Part shown: positions 35,084-46,607 of the stretch, in pieces | Position numbering within the stretch: position 1 is the first letter of the stretch | Layout of the letters: each line of letters begins with the position of its first letter | Source: Ctenosaura bakeri | Taxonomy: Eukaryota; Chordata; Lepidosauria; Squamata; Iguanidae | Assembly (NCBI GenBank): GCA_948474755.1 | Contig: CAOLHI010000256.1 | Span: 310,001 to 374,000, forward strand | DNA length: 64,000 nucleotides | Reading direction: 5' to 3' | Made by a program: the position numbers and the translations under genes | Notes under the pieces: model-generated | What the model saw: only the letters and a program-made list of their open reading frames with translations | Told to the model about the DNA's origin: nothing | The model's database searches: none

Positions 35084-36857
35084 AATTGACTCACATGAGT
35101 CCATAGTTGCTCTTTGTCTTGGCTGTTTTGGGTAATACATGCTTTCTGCACTTTTCTGACAGGTTACAGAAAACAAAATTTGTTAAAAAGTGAAACCTAT
35201 ATATACTAGTGGGATGAAGGACTTACAGAGTGTATGTACTGGGACTGAAGGACTTACAGAGGCTCCCTTGGAACCAGCTGTGTGCACATTGTGTGCAAGG
35301 TCTCTCAGCTGGCTTAGCGCATTTTTTTCTTCTCAGCTCGCTTTGCAAGCAGCGCACATGTGCAAGCGGTTCCAAGTGAGCCTCAGTAGGCAAGAAGAAC
35401 TGATGAAAGAGTGGAACCCCACCAAATTAATGAAACTTGTCCTTAATTTGGAAGCATTGAAAGAGTGAGTCGTTAGGTAATAAGGTATCAAAAGGTGGGT
35501 GCTTTCTATATTGCTATAAAAGCAGTGGGAGCCTAAGAAGTAAAAGATTGAAAAACCAAACAAAACTGGAAACCACAATGGTATGCATCAGGACTGAAAT
35601 GTAGGTCAGCCAGTTGAGCAGGCACTGGGAACCAAACATTGCATCAAGCAGGGTCATTGCTCCAGAAGTCCAGCCACTAACCAGAACCAGAGACCAAGCC
35701 ACAGTGAAGGAAGACTCTCTGCCCAGGCAAAATCCCACACTGGGTGGGAAGAATTTGTAGACTTTCCCGGCTGAGGCAAACCAATGGGTGCCTGCGTGGC
35801 AAAGCTACTCAGATTCTCTGTTTTATCTTGAGTCCAAGAAGTTCCCAATAGCACAGTATGACAAGGTTGAATAGTGTGGCTTAAGTGCTGTTTTTAGGAT
35901 TCACTAGGTGTAAAGTAGCCAGCCTTTTCTATGCATCTTTAAAAACTATGACTTCTGCATCTTTAAAAACTATGTAACAGGAAAATTTTCCCTGTTGCTG
36001 CATCCCTGTGCTAGGAAAAGTTGCACCCTCAAAGGTAGAAGAGCTCTGCCATTGAACAAAAAGTTGGAAATTTTCTCTCCAAGGGCCAGAATCTTGTCTT
36101 TACTTTTAAAATGAACACTTCTTCCCCACTTCTCCCAAAAGAGTACCAAATGCAAAATTTTGGGCTGTTACTAAGGTTTTTGTTATCCCCATGGTTCTGC
36201 AAGTGGGATATAATCCATCCTTATTCTTTTAGCCTCTCCTTCAAGCAGGACAATCAGAGCAGTCATAATTCATAATGCATGAAGCCTGGTGTAGAATTTA
36301 GTAAGAGGTCCTCTTCTTCAATTGACTTTAAAATACTGAAGTGGAGTTGGTGCTCCATAATGAGGAAATGTATTTCTTTATACTCAACTTTTCTTCCAAA
36401 CCAGGGTTAATTATTTATGTCATGGGTGGGCACAGTCATGGCCAACATGCAGTCCCCAAGCATCCAGGATCAGTGGTTTTGTATTTGAATATGACAGTAG
36501 ATCTTGTTTTAGTATGAGAAGGTATAGTGATGACTTTATGTTTTGGGGGGAAATGTGGAAAATCTGCTTGTGGAGGCTGGTGGACTTGCTGTGTACATAA
36601 TTGTTGTCTGTACCTGATGAATTTGCTTGTCCTGACTTATATACCTGTATCAGTGCTTTCCAGGGAATGAGAAGGCAAGTCCTTGGCCCAAGGCGGTTGC
36701 TGATTAGAAATTTAGCAAAAAGATAGCCTTTTCTTCTCTCATCCTAGTATTAATCTTTTCCTTTTCTCAGCTGAGGCATGGGAACAACAAGAAGGGGATA
36801 TCATTTTGTTCTGTTTAGAAACAAATCTGCACCCTCTTGTCTTTCTTTCCACTACAG

Positions 36858-38305
36858 GAGACTCACTGCTTCCACCTTCTAAGGAACAGCTGATGGAAAA
36901 GAAGGTTGTTTCAAAGAGAGGAAAGACAGTAGTGAAGGAACCACCCCTGGCAGCAGAAACAACTCAAGAGCATTCAGACCCAGGCAATGAGCCCCCCAGC
37001 CCAGAGAACCAGCCTCTGCAGGCTCTCAAGCAAAGACCTACAAAGAAGCCCTCAGCCAAGACCCGCCCCACAAAAAAGCAAACGTCCTCCTCGAAGGGTA
37101 GAACACCTCAGAGAAAGAAACAGCGGCCACCAGCCACAAGCGAGCCTGCTTCCACGAGAAAGCAGCCTCCATCCTCAGCGTCAAGAGAAATGCCTGGGAA
37201 TCCAGAATCTGATGACACCGCCATTTCAACTCCCAAGCCCCACAAGCGAAAGAAGGCGATGCCCCCCCAAGGTAGGCCGCCAAAATTGAAGAAGCAAGCC
37301 ACGCCAGTAGGAGAGCCCTCCAAGCTGAGGAACAAATCTGAGACTCAAGGGGAGCCCCCCAAGCTGAAGAAGGAAACGATGATGCCAGAGAAGACTCCTC
37401 CTCCCCAGAAAAAGAATCAAAGGCAGGAGCAGACACAGATGCAGCAGATGCCGCCACCACCAGATGAAAATGCAAAACCCCACAAGATCACTATGCCTGT
37501 TATCACATGGCATCCGCCATTCAGTTCCACTGTTGTCTCGGATCTCACATGCTTGGAGTGTGGGCGGTCATTCAGGCAGAGGGCTGACCTGCGCCACCAC
37601 CAGTACGTCCACACCAGGGAGAAGCCATATGCCTGCAGCATGTGCAGCAAATGTTTCCGGCACCCCAGCCACCTCCACATTCACTTGCGGACACACAGCG
37701 GGGAACGGCCCTACAAGTGCCCCGAGTGCGGGAAGGCCTTCTCACAAAGCTGCAATCTGCGGACACACCGACAGATCCACACCGGCAGCAAGCCCTTCCG
37801 GTGCTGTGTGTGTGGCAAGTCCTTCCGCCACAGGTCCAACCTCACTATCCATGAGCGTGTGCACACTGGGGAGCGCCCGTACCCCTGCTCTTCCTGCCCC
37901 AAACGCTTCAGCGATAGGTCCACCCTGGTCCAGCATGAGCGCACACACACAGGGGAGCGGCCCTATGCCTGCCGTGTCTGTGAACAGAGGTTCAGCCAGC
38001 TGTCGCACCTTGTGAAGCACACCCGGGTGCATCCAGGTGCCAGAGGCCCACCCAAGCCTAAGGCCACAGGAGTGCTTGCTCTTACCCCCCAAAGAATTGT
38101 ATCTCACAGCCAAGTGGAAAAGACAGTTCTCTCAAAACAACAGAGGCCAAGCAGGACCAGAACAATCTTGCCTGGGTCTCAAAAACATGTGTTTCCTCAT
38201 CCTCTAAGGGTAGGCCTACACAAAATGGAACTGCCACATAGAACAGAAGCCCAGGGAGCCTTTGGCCTACAACTCCCATCCACCTCACCCCAGCATGACC
38301 AATAG
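36858..38305 (+). CDS. Last exon of the SCAN-KRAB-C2H2 gene: basic linker and six C2H2 fingers
   Basis: The exon encodes about 480 residues, ending in TAG at 38303-38305. The first 225 or so are rich in Lys and Pro with short repeated units (GRPPKLKKQ, GEPSKLRNK, GEPPKLKKE), the first resembling an AT-hook. Six consecutive C2H2 fingers follow (37.55-38.03 kb), beginning LTCLECGRSFRQRADLRHH and ending FSQLSHLVKHTRVH, joined by TGEKP-type linkers (TREKPYA, SGERPYK, TGSKPFR, TGERPYP, TGERPYA). All Cys and His ligands are present, so this is a sequence-specific DNA-binding protein. A tail of about 90 residues follows. Acceptor candidates are CTACAG at 36857 (joins KRAB-A) and TTCTAAG at 36883 (joins KRAB-B). 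Confidence 0.9.
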
Positions 38306-38734
38306 CAAGAAATTGTGGGAGTTGTAGTTCAAAACAGAAGATGTTTAGGAATAGCGGGAAATGGGAAGGACAGCCAGGGTTGCAGCAGGCCAGGTTGGGC
38401 CAAAGCAGGTAGAAGCATGGATAAGTGGGGAGGAGAGAAAGGCTCACTGTATTCTCTGCCTGCTTCTCCTGCAATGAATCCCATTGGACTCTTCTTAACT
38501 TACCTCTGTGTAATCTTGCATAGGAATGTGCTGTGAAGCAACATGTCCAAGCTGCTGCTCCACAAGTGTAGGACAGAAGCTTCACAAAAATCCTCCAGGT
38601 CTATGATGCCCATCAAGTTAAAGGCATGCCAGAGCTTCCACCCCTGATAAGTTCTTGTAGATTTACCCACCCCAAGAATTTTGGTGGTTGATTTTTTTTT
38701 TTTCATTTTGCAGTGAGGTCTTTTAATTAATCAG

Positions 38735-38740
38735 AATAAA
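38735..38740 (+). terminator. AATAAA poly(A) signal candidate for the SCAN-KRAB-C2H2 gene
   Basis: AATAAA occurs 430 bases after the stop codon, with a T/G-rich stretch beyond 38765. It is the first canonical hexamer after the coding region. Confidence 0.5.
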
Positions 38741-39449
38741 TTTACCCTTAGCCAGCATGCCTGCTCTTTGTCTTCATAAATCCTGGTGATCAGTAACTGA
38801 TAGAAGTCATCCAAGCCATTCATGTTTCCTCTCTGTCCGAGCTCACTGAAAGGTGAGGGCCTGTGAGTGCCCTTTTTAAGTGTTAACTTTCATCAATCAG
38901 AATTTGTGTTTTGCTGCAGAAACCACACAAAACTAGATCTACAATTTAGGGAAAGGATGCCCCAATTTCTTTTTGCCATGGGGTCCTTTCTTTGTTCCAT
39001 TCAGCATAATATGTAATACTGTTTTAAACCCTGTGTGTTTTAAAGTGCCCTTTAACGCAGACAGACAGAAGTGTTACTCTGCTGGTCATTGACTTGGCCC
39101 CATGCAGGAGCACAGTGAAACTTCCATTGGGGTCAGAAAATAAAAGCAACATAATATCCTAACCTCAACCTTCAATATATGAGAATCCTCATTGGGGTCC
39201 AGAATATTCCACATTCATTCAGTGCAACATTTTTATTTTATCCTGATACATGAAGGTTAAAGAAGGCACACCTGTAACCAGAAAGATTTCTGGATGTAAT
39301 GTTTAAAGAGCAGAGAATGGCTCTGTTAGCAGAACAAAGAGGAAGTGAGATGGGCAGTAGGATGAGAGTTGGATAAATGCCCCCTAGAGCCGTGGAGAGT
39401 AGAGCAGTCCCCAACAACTAGAGGCCTTTATCAAGGCAAGGGCAAAACA

Positions 39450-39660
39450 TTGTAGTGTTGTTGTTGTGTGCTTTCAAGGTGTTTCCAACTTATAGCGATC
39501 TTAAGGTGGATCTATCACAGGATTTTCTGGGGGCTGAGATTGTGTAGTGTGCCCAAAGCCACCCTGTAGGTTTCCACGGCCAAGGGCAGAACCAAACCCT
39601 AGTCTCCAGTGTTGTCATTCAGTGCTCAAACCACTATACCATGCTGGCTATCCACATTGT
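39450..39660 (-). repeat. tRNA-derived SINE, minus orientation
   Basis: Near-complete: TTGTTGTTGTGTGCTTTCAA tail complement through AACCACTATACCATGCTGGC head complement. Confidence 0.75.
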
Positions 39661-39714
39661 AGTTACCCCGGTGGAAATGTACTTCCAGCTTGGAGCCCTG
39701 TAAAACAAAGGGCA

Positions 39715-39912
39715 AGCATAATGTAGTGGTTAGAGTGGTGGATTCAGACTCAGGAATTCAAATCTCCTCTATACAGGACTTTTGGCCAGTCACAATCTCT
39801 CAGCCTAACCAGCCTCCCAAGGATCTGTTGTAGGAATGGTAATGAGGAAGAGGACTGTGTACCTCACCTTTGAGCTCTTTGGGAGAAAAAGAGGATATAT
39901 GTAACACCAAAA
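39715..39912 (+). repeat. Second type of tRNA-derived SINE
   Basis: ATAATGTAGTGGTTAGAGTG, GGCCAGTCACAATCTCTCAG, and a body with TGAGCTCTTTGGGAGAAAAA and GGATATATGTAA; distinct from the neighbouring SINE. Confidence 0.65.
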
Positions 39913-42189
39913 GACCATTGCATTAGTGCATTTTGCAGCCTGTGAAATTGCTATGTACCACCATATCACACACTTTTTGAAGTTTTTTTTCCCCGAACAG
40001 TCAGTCACAATCTGTCCATGCTAACAAGTGCAGCACAATGGGGTACAGACAGGTTTTGTTGTGACTCTTCGTCCATCTTCCACCTTTCTCACAGGTCTTT
40101 CTTTTTGAATATGTACAGGTGTAGTTAGACCCATCTGGGCTTCTTCATGCATTATTATTTTTCAGTACCGCAACTGCACTACAGTGAAACACTTAAATAT
40201 CACTGCTGCAGTTTCTAACACCATCCTTTGCACAACATGGACTCTGACATCAAAACGTTTGTGCCCATAGGAAAAAATGAAAGTGAAATTCACAGTTATT
40301 TTCAACTACAAATGGGCCAAGCACCCTCCTCATGGCAAGACAGGCTCTCCTTGCCAATTCAGACCGACAGTATCTTTAGCTTAGTATTCTCCTTGCAAAT
40401 AGCAGCCCACCAGACAGCAAAGGAGGTCTCAGATCAATCACAGATGGGGCTGTACAGGTGTATTCTGATCCAAAAGCTTGTCAACCTGATATACATTGCA
40501 GTGGTGAATGTAGATTGGGTCCCTAATGCTTTGCTAGTGATGGCATTTGTTTAGTAAAGATGGGGAATATGTTGCCCCTCCAGGTACTTATTAGACTTCA
40601 CCTTCCATTTTCCTCTCACCATTGGCTGTGCTGGCAGTAGGTTGATGGGAGTTGCAATCCAAAATCTGGAGGGCCAGATGTCAACCCCCCACTTTGCTCT
40701 GCATCTACCAACTGTGTCAATTACACTGACTAGTGACTCACCTGACTAGGTTAAATTCCACTTTAGGTGACCAAACAAGAAAGCTTGTAAACTGAAAGGA
40801 TGAAATTACTTATATGTATGGAATTGCATATTTTGAGAGGAGAGCCTGATTCTAATAGCCAGATTTTAAACACATGTGCTATCATCTTCTCTCTTCATGG
40901 AAAGCCCACCCATTTCCAATAGAAAGTGGACTTGCAGCTTTAAATATTATGTTCTCTGCCCTAGATATACATATTTATGATACCTGACACCCTTTTCACA
41001 TAGCTGTATGGAGCTTTCTGGTTTGGATGAAGACTATGGTGGGGGAAAGGATTTAAGCTCCCTTCTCCTGACCCAAATAGCTGCATTTTATCTAGGTTGG
41101 TCCATAAACACTTGGGAGTTTGGAAAAAAGTAAATGGACTTTAAAAAAAATCTGTGGCTGAATTGTAGAGCCACACATGTGAATTGAAAACAGAAATAAA
41201 CTATTTGGTGCATTAAAGTATTTAAGGAACTTTCCGTCATTCTTGTCTCATCTAGATGAATTATTGACAAATACTGCATTTTTACTTGGGCTGGAACCTT
41301 AATATGGTTGGGAGAGAAACATTGACACTCATTCAGAGGTGGCTTTTACTATATTTGAAGATCAATCCTCTGTACATTTCATCAGGAGTAACTCCCACCA
41401 AGTTCTATGGACTTCGATGCCAAGCCAACATTGCACCTTTAAACTTGCTTGTTTGTATGTACAATATACTGTATATGCTATAAGCCAACAGTTATTGAGG
41501 AACTCTTGTTAACAGGGCCAGCATCAGCACATAGCAAGAAAAATTATTTTTTCAGATGACAAATCCGAGAATCCTGCAGCCAATACACCTACTTCTGTTC
41601 CACAGCTGCATTCTGCACAGAAGACTGTCTAGTTGCCATTTTATTTTCCCATAATTCCTTGGAGCAACACTATCAGGTGTAAATAGTGCCCAGTACTGGA
41701 GAAGGGGATCTGCAGTTGGGGGTGGTATTTAGACTTCTCAGCCAGAAGACTTCTACAAACTTTACAAACTCCAGGATTCCACAAGATACAGCCATGGCTG
41801 TTGAAGTGGAATCACAGAGCTGTAATTGTGTGGTGTGAAGGGGCCTCAAACCTGAAGCCAAGCCTGCCTGCTACATTCCCTTCCACACAGTTTGAAAATC
41901 CATGCTCCAGTGCACCAAAGATGCTGCAGACACAAGATAACTGGGTGGTAAAAATATGCCTCTTTAACATTTAGAAGTGACTCAGTTTCTGAAGTCAGAA
42001 TCCTGAATCCTATTGTCCCACCTAAAAATATACCAATTTAATCAACTAGCAAATGATGAGTCAACATTTACATAAATCCATTAATTTACTGGGTTTCCTC
42101 TAACTAGGACTCACAACAAGATTCAGCCACAGCCTCATCTTTCCTGTTACCAGACTGACCTGAGATCCTGGGGTTTTCAAACACTAGGA

Positions 42190-42862
42190 CAGTGGTTCTC
42201 AACCTTCCTAATGCCGCGACCCTTTATGACCCCCAACCATAAAATTATTTATTTATTGTTTAAAATGCCTCCCCCGTGGCAAAGGCTGCCTTGCCGGCCA
42301 GGAGCAGGAGGGGGGCAGGGAGGGAAAGAGGAGCCACGCATCTCCCCTGGGAAAAAACTCCGAGAACCCCCCTGAGCTATGCTTCTGCTTTGCTCTCGTT
42401 TCCGCTGGGGGGGGGCAGTGTGAGAAAAGTTTCCAGAGTGTCGACCCTGGCCGGGGGGGGAGGAATCCCAGCGCCTTTGTCTTTTGCGCCGGGCAGAGCT
42501 CGCCCCCCCTCCGTAAAAGCGCCGCCTTGCGCCCCCGGCCCTTCCGCAGCGCCCCCCTCCATGGCGAGTGGGGCAGGGGCTGTGGTGAGAAGGGGGCCTT
42601 CCCCCGTGCTGCCGCCGCCCCCCCAAGCTGGCCTGTCAGACGGGAGGTTCTCCCAGTAGCGGAGAAGGGGAGCAATTTCAGTCCTTTCTGAACAGGGGGC
42701 AGGAGGACGCGAGCGGGTGGCTTGCGCTTGCGCACCACCACCAAGGAGGGAATGGAGCCTAAGACCATCAGAAATACATATTTTCCGATGGTCTTAGGCG
42801 ACCCCTGTGAAAGGGTCGTTCGACCCCCAAAGGGGTCGCAACCCACAGATTGAGAACCGCTG
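42190..42862. mobile_element. SPIN-like hAT element with GC-rich interior
   Basis: The left end CAGTGGTTCTCAACCTTCCT and right end CACAGATTGAGAACCGCTG, with AAAGGGGTCGCAACCCACAG and CCGATGGTCTTAGGCGACCC, are SPIN/URR-type hAT termini. A perfect 8-bp duplication CACTAGGA flanks it (42182-42189, 42863-42870). About 480 bp of unusually GC-rich sequence (42270-42750) replaces the usual A/T-rich core. A secondary hairpin of subterminal sequence lies at 42757-42800. Confidence 0.88.
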
Positions 42863-43276
42863 CACTAGGAGGATATAAAATGAGCTGTAAAAGATAATGT
42901 TACAAGCTTGCTTCTAACATGTCCTGTGTGTCTTTAATAGCAGCGTGTCAAATGGCTTACAATTCACCAGGTGAAGGGTTTTCTGGTCTGACACCTAAAA
43001 CACGGTAAATGCCCTCACTTGCGGAATTTCTATTTCCTGTGGTGATGATAAATACAATTAAAATGAGCAAATAAAATGGGGTTACTGGCTAACCTGGGGA
43101 AAGGACAGGACACCCTTCAAACCACCGTCCTGTAGCAGCATAAAAACTAGGAGAGGTATTATGGCAGTGGTTCTTGACTTGGAGTCCCTGAAGTCCTCAG
43201 GCCCAAACTGCTCCCCTGTTTGCACTCTCACTTGAGCATCCCCAACGGAAGATACACAGCATCATGTGACCACCAG

Positions 43277-43456
43277 GGCCATTTCCGCACTAGCCTGTTA
43301 TAGCGCGATGATTCCACTTTCAACATCCTCTGGAATCCTGGGGTTTGCAGTTTTGGGAGGGGCCGGCCGGCCCCTCCCAAAACTGCAAACCCCAGGATTC
43401 CAGAGGATGTTTAAAGTGGAATCATCGCGCTATAACAGGCTAGTGCGGAAATGGCC
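43277..43456. mobile_element. GGCC palindromic element, copy 10
   Basis: TSD CAG (43274-43276, 43457-43459). Perfect centre GGCCGGCCGGCC. Both arms share GTTTTGGG/CCCAAAAC. Confidence 0.9.
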
Positions 43457-43843
43457 CAGCACTCAGTCTACAACTCTTGAAACCAGAGTACGAACTGCCA
43501 TGGAAACTCATTGGCTGACCTCAGTCACGTCACATCCTCTCAGCCTCAGAAAGCATAAGCAATAAATCTTGCCATTATAGATTCACCTAAGAGGCCTCAA
43601 ACCATCCTTCAAAGAAACAGAATGGCTGGCGATGGGGAGCAACTCTCTATCAGCTGTAGTTTGTGCCTTCAAGTCACTTTCCAGTTATGGTAACCCTGAG
43701 GTGAAACTATCACAGGGTTTTTCTGGCAAGATTGGTTCAGAGAGGGATTGCCTTTGCCTTCCTCTGAGGCTGAGAGAATGTGACTTGCCCAAGATCACCC
43801 ACCCACATTCTCTCAGGCTCTGAGAGTGGGGATTTGAATCCTA

Positions 43844-44045
43844 GTCCATTTCCGCACTACACTGCTATAGTGCTATTATTCCACTTTCAACGTCCTGTGG
43901 AATTCTGGGGTTTGTAGTTTCCTGAGGTCCCAGAGCTCTCTGGTTAAGAAGTCTAAAGGCCCCTCCCTAAACTACAAACCCCAGAATTCCAGAGGGTGCT
44001 GAAAGTGGAATCATAGCACTGTAACTGTGTAGTGTGGAAATGGCC
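43844..44045. mobile_element. GGCC element, asymmetric form, copy 11 (with empty site elsewhere)
   Basis: TSD CTA (43841-43843, 44046-44048). The flanking sequence is duplicated without the element at about 47600-47905, where a single CTA stands at 47805-47807. Confidence 0.88.
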
Positions 44046-44390
44046 CTAGTCTCCAGAAGCCTTTAACAAACAAATATTTGAATATTTAAATCTAAATTTA
44101 AATAATCCAATCTTGAGTTTAAGTCTTGGGGGACCCTAGCAACAAATTATATTTACAAGGACCCCCCCCGTAAAGAAAAGGTTAAGAACGACGGTATGAT
44201 GGCATTAGATTGCCTCAGACGATAACAGGAAAGCTGATGGCATATACACGTGTGTGGCAGAATGAATATAAGAGACAAATATTAAATTAATACAACAGGG
44301 TCATTATGATCTAATGGCTTCATTCTGGGCTTTAAGAAGAGCCAGATGTGTCCCTACCTGCAATAGTCTCCGCTGCAGCTGGAAACCCTA

Positions 44391-44483
44391 GGCCATTTCC
44401 GCACTAGACCGTTAATAGCGCTATGATTCCACTTTCAACATCCTATGGAATCCTGGGGTTTGCAATTTCGGGAGGGGCTGGCC
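44391..44483 (+). mobile_element. GGCC element, left half, copy 12
   Basis: Left arm only, cut at GGGAGGGGCTGGCC where the inverted duplication begins. Confidence 0.8.
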
Positions 44484-44771
44484 TCTATAATGGCAAGATT
44501 TATTGCTTATGCTTTCTGAGGCTGAGAGGATGTGACTTGGCTGAGGTCAGCCAATGAGTTTCCATGGCAGTTCGTACTCTGGTCTCAAGAGTTGTAGATT
44601 GAGTGCTAGGCCATTTCCGCACTAGCCTGTTATAGCGTGATGATTCCACTTTCAACATCCTCTGGAATCCTGGGGTTCGTTCAGAGGTGGTGTGCCTTTG
44701 CCTTCCTCTGAGGCTGAGACGATGTGACTTGGCCAAGGTCAGCCAGTGTGTGAGTAGGGATTTGAATTCTA

Positions 44772-44929
44772 GGCCATTTCCGCACTACACTCTTATAGCG
44801 CGATGATTCCACTTTCAACCTCCTGTGGAATCCTGGGGTTTGCAGTTTTGGGAACTGCAAACCCCAGGATTCCATAGGAGGTTGAAAGTGGAATCATAGC
44901 GCTATTAACAGTCTAGTGCGGAAATGGCA
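44772..44929. mobile_element. GGCC palindromic element, copy 13
   Basis: TSD CTA (44769-44771, 44930-44932). Centre shortened. Both arms share CAACCTCC/GGAGGTTG. Confidence 0.85.
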
Positions 44930-44989
44930 CTAATATGGGTTTCCTGGGGAGGTTAGTAGTAATTACTGAAAGGGTTAAAAAATCAGAAA

Positions 44990-46130
44990 GTCGCAGCCGC
45001 GTTCCTAGAGAGGCCGCTGCAAGCGCTCGAGGGAGGTGCGCGAGATGCTGCTGCACTTTCCCGTTCCGCCCAAAGCGGGAAAGAAACTGAATGTGGTTTC
45101 GGATTTAATATTCTTCCCTTCCCGCAAAAGGAGCCGAGGCTGCAACGGGTGAGTTCCTGGTGCCACCTGGGGGGAGGGCCGGGAGGTTGGGGGGCCAAAG
45201 AGGGAAGAAGGGCGGCTTGGGCCGCCTCCCACGATCGCCGGGATCTTTAGCGGCGGTCCCTTTGGGTCGCAGGGTGGGGCCGAAGTTGGGCACCCGGGCG
45301 CAACTTCCCCAAAGCGCGCGATGGCCCCGGTTCTTTGGAGACGCAGGCCGTGTCCGCACTGGCGTGTTAGAGCGCCATGATTCCGCTTCCAACATCCTGT
45401 GGAATCCTGGGTTTGCGGTTTAGGGAGGGGCCGGCCGGGTTCCAGACCCCAGGATTCCATAGAATCATAGAAATGTAGAGTTGGAAGAGATCACAGGGGC
45501 CATCCAGTCCATAGCATGTTGAAAGCGGAATAATGGCGCTATAACACGCTGGTGCGGAAATGGCCGCAGACTCGCAGCTCCCCTGAGATGAATCAGCCCC
45601 TGCAGACGCCCCTGCAGGGCTGGAGGGGGCCGGCGGCGGAATAGATGGAGTGGTCAAATCCTCGCGGGATCCAGAGGGCTGGGCGTCATCAGGAAGGCGG
45701 AGGATGCCATTTTTAATAGCCACCCGTGCTTCCAAAAGGACAATCCCAAGCAAGTGGGAAATTAGGGCATCGGGAAGATAGGGTTCCACCGCGCCCTCTC
45801 TCTCTCCCTGGTGCACTAGACTTCTGCTTGCAGGGAAGGACGGGATTTCCCCTTCTTCCACCCGCTGAAGTGGTGGAGTCCATCCGTGGGCGGCATTCTG
45901 CGGCGTGCTGAGCTCTCGGGCCTGGCTGCCTTAGGAGGAAGGCGAGAGAGACGCCGCGAGGCCTCCACTGCCATTGTTTCCTCCTGGCGGACTAGCTTCA
46001 TCGGCAGCCTCTCTGCGGGCTGCATCGGAGGGAGAAGAGAACCGGGAAGGCTTTGCTGGCACTCGTTGCAATTCGGCTCCTCCCTTCCTTCCCAGAACTG
46101 ACTGTCTCTCAGCGGCCATTCCAGATAGTC
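44990..46130 (+). promoter_or_regulatory. CpG-rich region with probable 5' exon of the SCAN-C2H2 gene
   Basis: The stretch is markedly CpG-rich compared with its surroundings. It contains a plus-strand donor, AACGG|GTGAGT, at 45148, consistent with a 5' UTR exon at about 45000-45148 that would splice to 50081. A palindromic element with a nested CR1 tail sits inside it (45346-45565). Several open frames in 45.37-46.1 kb on both strands reflect base composition. One minus-strand frame (around 45600-45861) is long but has no recognised domain. Promoter assignment is inference. Confidence 0.45.
45346..45565. mobile_element. GGCC palindromic element, copy 14, with nested CR1 tail
   Basis: TSD GCA (45343-45345, 45566-45568). 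The right arm is interrupted at about 45455-45515 by a minus-strand CR1 3' end (AGAATCATAGAAATGTAGAG), with CCATAG at both junctions. Left-arm GCGTGTTAGAGCGCCAT is mirrored by ATGGCGCTATAACACGC. Confidence 0.85.
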
Positions 46131-46427
46131 ATTTTGCTTCTATATACCTTGAGGAAGAATGCACGTCAGCATTCACTTATTTCCCTAGATTCTTGTGTCG
46201 TGTCTATTGCTGCTCTTTCCGTCTTGTTCTGCAGCCCATTCAGGAATCTTGATGTTGTATTATTAATATGCATTATAAAATGACCTTTCCTTATCCAGCG
46301 CTCTGCATTGTCCCCAAATAATACTCTCCCTGTAGCTGAGTTGCATGTAACATAAATAATTGCACAGGCTTTCCCTGCCCTCCTTTGGTTTCCTTTTCTT
46401 CTGTTCTCTCCTATTTGTCTTTTCTTA

Positions 46428-46607
46428 GGCCATTTCCGCACTAGCCTGTTATAGCGCGACGATTCCACTTTCAACATCCTCTGGCATCCTGGGGTTTGCA
46501 GTTTCGGGAGGGGCCGGCCGGCCCCTCCCGAAACTGCAAACCCCAGGATGCCAGAGGATGTTGAAAGTGGAATCGTCGCGCTATAACAGGCTAGTGCGGA
46601 AATGGCC
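46428..46607. mobile_element. GGCC palindromic element, copy 15 (best palindrome)
   Basis: A 180-bp, essentially perfect palindrome with TSD TTA (46425-46427, 46608-46610). Two private variants are mirrored in both arms: GCGACGATTCC/GGAATCGTCGC and CTGGCATCCTGG/CCAGGATGCCAG. Confidence 0.92.

Larger units (their letters stand above)
43389..44678. repeat. Inverted duplication: 43389-43580 versus 44484-44678
   Basis: The right arm of copy 10 plus the following 124 bases (SINE fragment with CAGAGTACGAACTGCCATGG) reappear in reverse complement at 44484-44678 at about 95% identity by eye. The spacer is about 0.9 kb. Confidence 0.85.

Noticed and set aside
35190..35468. Exon-like frame ending LMKLVLNLEALKE with acceptor TTCTTCTCAG and donor AAAGAGTGAG
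   Set aside because: Tempting as an exon of the SCAN-KRAB gene, but its phase (0 in, 2 out) does not connect to the next acceptors and no domain is recognised.
42249..42846. Long overlapping frames of 125-197 aa
   Set aside because: They lie in the GC-rich interior of the SPIN-like element and carry no transposase motif.
45367..45861. 164-aa minus frame (LPDALISHLLGIVLLEARVA) in the CpG-rich region
   Set aside because: Part of it runs through a GGCC element and a nested CR1 tail, and no domain is recognised; base composition explains the openness.
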